A stretch of DNA of 64,000 bases from Pseudomonas californiensis (GTDB taxonomy: Bacteria > Pseudomonadota > Gammaproteobacteria > Pseudomonadales > Pseudomonadaceae), in NCBI RefSeq assembly GCF_021147775.1, contig NZ_JAGTPK010000007.1, positions 1 to 64,000 of the forward strand. Direction: 5' to 3'. Positions within the stretch are counted from its first letter, which is position 1. The number at the start of each line of letters is the position of its first letter. The notes below the pieces were generated by a model, which saw nothing but the letters and a program-made list of their open reading frames with translations, was not told where the DNA came from and did no database searches. The translations under genes and the position numbers were made by a program. This document shows, piece after piece, positions 62,856 to 64,000 of this stretch.

Positions 62856-64000
<1,145 letters not shown>

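Overview
The window looks like a Pseudomonas chromosome, most probably of the P. syringae / P. fluorescens side of the genus. The right half (about 37.1-64.0 kb) carries a gene order known from Pseudomonas: fpr / LysR, dgkA, erdR, recX-recA, cinA-type pncC, mutS, fdxA, rsmZ, rpoS, nlpD, pcm, surE, truD, ispF, fghA, adhC / LysR, ispD, ftsB, eno. No rRNA, tRNA or CRISPR array was seen.

From about 3.78 to 37.12 kb lies an apparently complete prophage of about 33.3 kb, of the P2/HP1-like contractile-tail kind. It sits inside rimO. A 5' fragment of the host gene (19 intact codons) is left at 3722, while the functional rimO at 37072 begins with 15 or 16 codons supplied by the phage. A large serine recombinase abuts this junction. 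From the left junction the prophage holds: an unknown gene and three small unknown genes; a HEPN/ApeA-like cargo gene; a leftward structural operon (spike, hub, baseplate, fibres, tape measure, frameshifted tail chaperone, Rz/Rz1, endolysin, holin, tube, sheath, completion proteins, terminase small subunit, capsid, scaffold); then rightward terminase, portal and an Ogr-type late activator. An AT-rich membrane-protein gene follows, then a dyad-rich non-coding stretch, an early leftward operon (cro-like, unknown, RepA-like initiator), a CI/LexA-type repressor, several unknown lysogeny-side genes, and the integrase.

Left of the rimO fragment (1-3430) is a second, partial piece of a related phage: a second hub and spike gene pair followed by a different AT-rich cargo (an EEP-family nuclease with an overlapping small gene). 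It is cut on the far side by the end of an IS66-type insertion sequence. The two hub-spike-cargo cassettes show that the slot downstream of the spike gene exchanges cargo. The two cargo loci and the membrane-protein gene at about 29 kb are the best candidates for undescribed anti-phage or toxin systems.

The host part covers tRNA and ribosome modification (rimO, trmO, DTW protein, truD, an RsuA-like protein), redox and oxidative-stress functions (fpr, its LysR regulator, fdxA), DNA repair (recA with an SOS box, recX, mutS), the stationary-phase and Gac/Rsm regulators (rpoS, nlpD, rsmZ), isoprenoid synthesis (ispD, ispF), formaldehyde detoxification (adhC, fghA and a divergent LysR gene) and cell division/glycolysis (ftsB, eno, the latter cut by the window edge).
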